From assembly GCA_030144725.1 (NCBI GenBank), contig JASKMD010000006.1, positions 9,457,256 through 9,521,255 of the forward strand: DNA of 64,000 nt, given 5' to 3'. A program made the translations under genes and the position numbers. Below, one piece after another: positions 59,095 through 64,000 of this stretch. The DNA is from Haematococcus lacustris (taxonomy: Eukaryota > Chlorophyta > Chlorophyceae > Chlamydomonadales > Haematococcaceae). Below the pieces are notes generated by a model. The model did no database searches and had not been told where the DNA came from. It was given only the letters and a program-made list of their open reading frames with translations. Numbering within the stretch: position 1 is the stretch's first letter; every line of letters begins with the position of its first letter.

Positions 59095-59772
59095 TTGCGC
59101 GCAAAGGCAATACACCTGCAATTTGATGGGTGCACATGCGATCGCCATGGCAAGGTGCTCGTATTGCGAGTGACAGCAGCAGCCACCCCGCAGCACCTGC
59201 CAGAAGGCTGGGAGCAGAGGCCCGGTGGTGGGGCTGGGGCTGGGGCTGGGGCTGGGGCTGGGGCTGGGGCTGGGGCTGGGGCTGGGGCTGGGGCTGGGGC
59301 TGGGGCTGGGGCTGGGGCTGGGGCTGGGGCTGGGGCAGCAGCTGGGGCTGGGGCTGGAGCTGGAGCTGGGGCAGCAGCTGGGGCTGGGGCTGGGGCAGCA
59401 GTTGGGGCAGCAGCTGGGGCTGGGGCTGGGGCAGCAGCTGGGGCAGCAGCTGGGGCTGGGGCTGGGGCTAACAAGTCGAGGGCAGCAAAGCAAGGTGAGA
59501 CAACACCACGTACTGCACCTAGCACCTTGTTTAAGCGTAGTAGAGCAGCCGGTAATGCACTAGCGCCAGCAGCAGCTCCCAAAGCTCATAGTGGTATCCA
59601 GTCGTCACGACTGCCGTCGTCGCGTCCACATGCCAAAAGCAAAACATGTTCCGACTGCTGCTGCGTGTTGCAGGTGCCACTCACAACAGCGTGGCGAAGC
59701 GTGCTAGTGCGGCGCGCCTCGCATGTGGCGAAAGCGCATGAATTCAAATGTGTATCTTTGGACAGGCACTGA
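59095..59772 (+). other. Open frame with long Ala-Gly repeat, coding status unclear
   Basis: About 225 codons open inside the element 57889-59933. The first 40 residues (HLQFDGCTCDRHGKVLVLRV) look protein-like. They are followed by about 80 residues of (Gly-Ala)n from a GGGGCT array and a basic Ser/Arg tail. An acceptor-like TTTCAG lies just upstream. It could be the remains of the element's own gene or a by-product of the repeat; all frames through a six-base unit stay open. Confidence 0.3.
59228..59475 (+). repeat. (GGGGCT)n hexamer array with GCAGCA interruptions
   Basis: Eighteen near-perfect hexamers, then a region with interspersed GGAGCT and GGGGCAGCA variants. Confidence 0.93.
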
Positions 59773-59940
59773 GCACCGGTGAGAGCGAGATAGTTTTTGC
59801 TGCGTCTGCCATATCGTAGCTATGGCTCTCCTCTGTTCAAAGCACTGTTTACATATATTTTTGACTGAGTGGCTGCGGAGATACGGGCTTCGTATCACCG
59901 GGGGGTGGTTTTCAGGTAGTTGGGAACGCCTGACCTTTAT

Positions 59941-61799
59941 GTTCCAAACTTTCATGTTCTCTTGCGCTGCCATTCTCCTGACGCACCATCACATCCCTAC
60001 CCTACCATTCCATACCCCACCATCGACTTGGCGATGTCAGCTGTGGGTTGTGCACAATAACTGTTCGCATGCTATAACTTGGTGCAAGAAATAAGAGAAG
60101 ATGACAAACACCACATAAGGCTTTTGCCCTTAGGCCACGTAAAATGATTAAGGTAATATAGAGGGCGGTGATCCAGCCCTTCCCAGTTGATGAACCTATG
60201 CCGTTTACACCCCTGCCCAAACTGAGTTCGACAGTAAGCTGTCAAACTTGAACACGCTCCCCTACCTAGCCTGAGCACTTGGTGAAATCACACCAGCGAC
60301 CTGAGGCAGCGGGTGCTACCCCCAGCACTGCTGCCTGGCTCCCACGAAGGTGCTACTGACCAGTCGGGGGCTGCATGGCACATTGCATTCCCCGCCCAGC
60401 CACCTGCCTGACTGTCATGCTGCACAGCCGGACAGCCGCACAGCCGGACAGCCTTGCCCCTTGATCTTGTACTGGCGGCCCACTTGCCTAGGCTTACCAC
60501 CAACTGCCCTGCCCAGGTCATGTAAGCTTAAGATGGAGCTAAGCTAAGTAAGGAATGAACACGCGTGCCTCAGATCTGACCCATCTGTGCTGCCTCGCCT
60601 CACGTAGGCATTGCTTCACCCCCTTTAGCATTGAGTTTGCCGCATTGCAACCATCGCTGCACCCTGCCCTGACACTACCCGCTGCCCTGACACTGCCACT
60701 GCCTCACTGATGGTGATGAGGATGATAATGTTGAATGTTGTTGAAGCTGTCAGCCGTCAGGCTGCTTGGCCTGCTCAGGTCACATTGTGCGAGTCAGGCT
60801 GCTGTCAGTGGCCCATGTGTGCGGCCCATGCATCTTCCCTCGGGGTGTGTTGGTGAAGGAGGAGGTGGCGGGGCCCAGCGCATGGAGGAGCATGGCCGAG
60901 GAGCCCACTCCCACTACGGTCAACAACAAGGGCAGCACAACCATGTGAGCTCGTCAAGCAGTCGTACCAACCTGGCGACTCTGTGTCCGCGCAACGTTGT
61001 TGGGGCTTTGCCAAGCTTCCCACTTCGTTAATCACGAAGTGGGCGCGAGACAATTATTCCGCACCCAATATCACCACTATGGATCGCTTCAGGGTCTGTG
61101 GCATCGATGCAGCCGATGTAACCAAGATTGACATAGAGCACGAGATCCACAGTGAGATGGGATGTCCTCTAGCTTGTGGCTGAGTTTTCTAGTGATTATT
61201 ATTTATTTTGTGACTACTGCTTCTAATTGTGAAACACGTCAAAACTGACTATTGCTACGGTTATGGGCATCAGTGAAGTAACAAACCACTACATTGGGGG
61301 TTGCAAAAGAATATTTGACCACAGTGTTGAAGACCTTGTGGATCAAGAAAGAGAGAATGACACACAGCATCACTATAAACAGTAATGATGCTCCACACAT
61401 TCACCTGAGCGGTGGCTTCCTCCAGCTGAGCGGGCCCAGGGGGAGGTACTGCGAGGAGACCCCACAATGCCCACCGCTTCTGGGGCACCATATAATCTGG
61501 CAGCAGGCAGATCAGGGCATGCAGGCGGTGTCGGTCAAGGCGGGGCTTCAGCAGGACATGGGCAGGTGAAGGTGGTGAGGAGGCTGCAGCACAGCATATA
61601 GTGAAGGCTATGGCAGTCCAGGTAAGGAGGAGGGTCATAGACATTGGCAATGGTAACTTGAGAAAAATACTTCAGAATAGTTGAAAAACAAAAAATTCTT
61701 TCGCAAGAATGCATTGCAACGCCACATGCCACAACATGATGTATGCTCGCTTGAAAAAACAGTACATGCAGCATGGCGATGAGTTCAGCTCATAGGCAC
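59941..61799. other. Spacer, no gene recognised
   Basis: Frames at 60735-61031 and 61270-61650 have no family features. The only structure noticed is the hairpin at 61019-61043. Confidence 0.5.
61019..61043. repeat. Perfect 10-bp hairpin
   Basis: CCCACTTCGT and its reverse complement flank a five-base loop TAATC. It may be a transcript-end structure or part of a mobile element; no gene next to it is identified. Confidence 0.6.
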
Positions 61800-62933
61800 C
61801 TGTAGGTCCGCCTGCGGGCTTGGCCCAGTGATGTTAGGGGGGTGTAGGCGCCTGGTCCTGGGTGGTCCTCCACCCTGCTGCTGCAGGGCCTAGCCAGGCG
61901 CACGTCATTGTGCCGCTGGGTGGGCAGGTCCAACAGCCGGGGCTGCAGGCCACACATTACACTAGGCTGATCACCCATGGTGCAGAGCAAGGTCACGCAT
62001 CACACGGCATGCGTCACATATCCATGCCGTGATGGATAGCTGTACATGCACAGCGCACCCTCACACAGTTAGCCAGGCGAGCTGACCAGCGCTGGCTGGT
62101 TCTGGACCAGCAAGGTCAGGAAGGGTAGGGGGTGAGGGAGGAGGGAGGAGGGACCCAGAAGGCTACTACAGCACAGGGACAGGCTTGGCTGCGGCCGGCT
62201 TGCAGCACGGCTGAGGGGCAGCAAGCCAGGCAGGGCTGGGGTCCCAGCGGTGTGTCAGGAAGGAGCCGACTATTGGGGTGGCAGGGTGAGTGGGAGGAGT
62301 CAAAGTGTGCTGCTGGGGGCCAGGCAAGGGTGAGGGTGGAGGGTGCAGAGGAGCAAGGGCAGGGCAGGGCAGAAGAGCAAGGGCAGGGCAGGGCAGGGTC
62401 AGCCACTCACCTCCTTGCTGGTAAATGGAACCTTGGAGGCTGCATGGAGGTGGGCCTGGTCCCCCACTTGGGTTGGCTTGCTGGCAGCACTGAGCTGACG
62501 GCTGTTGATGTTGATGTCGGCCGGCACCTGATGCAGCCAGCACCCAGGTCAGCAGGGTAAGGAGGTTCCTAAGGGTGGGGGTGGGGCTGGATAAGGAGGG
62601 CGGCCAGTTTGGATGATTGGCGACCAATAGCCCATGCCAGCTGGTGACCAAGCCAGCCAGGCAAGCCACAGGGCAAGGCGGTGGGGGTGAGGAGGGAGGC
62701 AGGGAAGCAGGAGGTAGGGAGCCCAGCCATGCCCTGCCCCATCCCTGGGCAGGAGGCAAGAGAACAGGGGTCATTGCAAAGGGGCATAAACCCCTCCTAG
62801 GGGTACTAGGGGAAGTGTGCCAGTGACTCACCTCCCTCCGTGCGTCATTGAGCCTGGTAGCGTAGCGGTAATCAGCCACTGGGGCACGCTGGTCCTTGGC
62901 AAGATGCCAGGCCACTCCTTTGTCGTTGAGCGG
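61800..62933 (-). CDS. Possible ciliary/SHIPPO-like protein, internal exons
   Basis: Three exons join in phase: 62933-62832, 62527-62411 and 61942-61800. Both ends of the gene are open (more exons needed on each side). They read PLNDKGVAWHLAKDQRAPVA with YRYATRLNDARRE, VPADININSRQLSAASKP to PFTSKE, and LPTQRHNDVRLARP with VEDHPGPGAYTPLTSLGQAR. PGPGAY is the signature of STPGR/SHIPPO (ODF3-type) microtubule-associated repeats found in cilia and flagella. One copy only is seen, so the assignment is weak, but clean acceptors, GTGAGT donors and phases support real exons. Confidence 0.5.
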
Positions 62934-64000
62934 CTGCACACAGCATGGCCATTATGGTGATGATGAACATGGCAGCATGGCATCATGGTGATGATGAACA
63001 TGGCAGCATGGCAGTGCCAGTCAAACATATGTTGGCCTGTCATGTTCATCATCACCATCAGTAGCAGCGGCAGCAGCAGCGGGAGCAGCAGCAGCATGCC
63101 GTTGTCAGCACGTTGTCAAGCACAGCAGTGCAATAGAAGAGCGCCTTTGCGTGGGCCAGGGACATGCAAGAGCAGCTTCATGAGGAGGACTTTGAGCCTT
63201 TGGCCCGCGTATTGGTCGACCCCTTTGTTAGCAGCAGCACCATGCACTCAAGCGTGATCAGGGGCCAAAGCAGCAACCCACCAGCGCATCAGGCCCGACA
63301 TACACCCGGTCTGGGCTGTCAGCCGCTGAGAACAAAGGCGGTCGAGCTGGGCTCACAAAAGCAGCAGAGTGGCGCCCAGGGTCTCTGTGAGCAGCGGGGC
63401 ATGGCAAGGGGCACAGCATGCACAGTCGTCAGGGGCCACCAAGGGAACCCCACCTCTAGCATGCCATCAGTAGTTAGCTGGCGCTGGCAACACAGCAGCA
63501 GGCACCTAGCACTGGGGGATGCACTCCGTCTCTCTGTAGAAATGAGCTATGGAACACTAAAATGAGCCGTGAAAAACTACTCCGTGTACAATGCATTGCG
63601 AAGACCCTACGGTTGCTCAAAAAAAGCCACAGACGTCTCATAGCATGAGGCCACTAAGAGGCGCAATGACTCGGACAAGTGTAAGGGGTGGCAGCGGCCC
63701 ACCTCGCTGCCTAAGCACTCATGTGGCTGCTAGGTACCTGGCTGGGCGACATGCATGCCGGTTCTTCATAACAACCATGCCTCCCACCACGACGGCTCCC
63801 TGTGACATTGGCCTTCCCTCCCCTCCCCTCGCGAGTGGTGACACTGGCCATGAGGGCCAGCATCCCTGGTACGGTGCCGTCTGGCCTATCGCATGCCACT
63901 CACATGTAACCACGTGCATGCTATGCTAAACATCAGTGACTTTGAATCAGTGATCCTGACCTTGATGCTGGTGCTGTGATGCAGATGGTGACGCAGTTAT
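62934..64000. other. Window end, no gene recognised
   Basis: Upstream exons of the preceding minus-strand gene may lie here but none could be fitted. The stretch ATGGTGATGATGAACATG occurs at 62953-62970 and again about 31 bases on, and in reverse at 63042-63059, forming a potential hairpin. The frame 63164-63565 has no recognisable features. Confidence 0.45.

Larger units (their letters stand above)
57889..59933. mobile_element. TCAGG-ended TIR transposon, copy 1 (2045 bp)
   Basis: The 15-base ends TCAGGCGTTCCCAAC (57889-57903) and its exact reverse complement (59919-59933) are flanked by CCTTTAT at 57882-57888 and 59934-59940, a perfect 7-bp TSD. Its left terminus shares 31 bases with the right end of 26725-28297. 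The CAGG..CCCAAC start recalls hAT ends, but hAT TSDs are 8 bp. No transposase recognised; the interior holds simple repeats and one unexplained open frame. Confidence 0.8.

Noticed and set aside
57889..59933. Assignment of the TCAGG-ended element to hAT
   Set aside because: The CAGG..CCCAAC start is suggestive, but the TSD is 7 bp in both copies and no hAT transposase is present.

Overview
The window is nuclear DNA of a green alga, most likely a chlorophycean (Volvocales-like). The evidence is GC-rich sequence, genes cut into many short exons, GT-AG introns of 60-1000 bp crowded with simple repeats, TGTAA motifs downstream of several stop codons, and proteins of plant/algal type. No rRNA, tRNA, CRISPR array or bacterial-style operon was seen. 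The species cannot be named from the sequence alone.

Layout. 38-14299 (+): 3' part of a FAB1/PIKfyve phosphatidylinositol-3-phosphate 5-kinase gene, cut by the window start. 15047-17007 (-): complete ubiquitin-like/SAYSvFN membrane protein. 17764-19796 (-): DnaJ-type zinc-finger protein of a plant/algal family, 5' end missing. 20019-20426 (+): TnpB/Fanzor-like remnant. 20994-23536 (+): frataxin. 24370-25204 (-): Coa1-like inner-membrane protein. 25205-28304: transposon-rich stretch, including a TIR element at 26725-28297. 30117-32902 (+): class 3 lipase. 33585-35112 (+): decayed Fanzor-like gene. 35394-39572 (+): complete nucleus-encoded plastid MinD. 40331-43027 (-): complete prefoldin subunit 5. 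43423-44427 (-): 3' end of an unrecognised gene. 44424-45056: shortened copy of part of the neighbouring AP2 gene. 46484-51023 (-): AP2-domain transcription factor. 51399-53354 (+): complete UBC12 (NEDD8 E2), divergent from AP2. 54204-57875: near-intact cut-and-paste transposon with perfect 25-bp terminal inverted repeats (TIRs) and a 4-bp target-site duplication (TSD). 57889-59933: a second TIR element of a different family, starting 13 bp further on. 61800-62933 (-): internal exons of a gene with an ODF3/SHIPPO-like PGPGAY motif. The remainder is repeat-rich spacer.

The host genes are unrelated housekeeping functions (phosphoinositide signalling, Fe-S assembly, respiratory-chain assembly, plastid division, chaperone, neddylation, transcription) and do not form a pathway. 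The most notable observations are the mobile elements. One is a DDE/D transposon whose boundaries can be set to the base. A second family of TCAGG-ended elements has two copies with 7-bp TSDs. Three Fanzor-like relics lie in spacers. The introns are also notable: four of roughly fifty reconstructed introns begin with GC instead of GT.

Exon coordinates were worked out by hand from splice consensus, reading phase and remembered family conservation. No alignment or database search was run.
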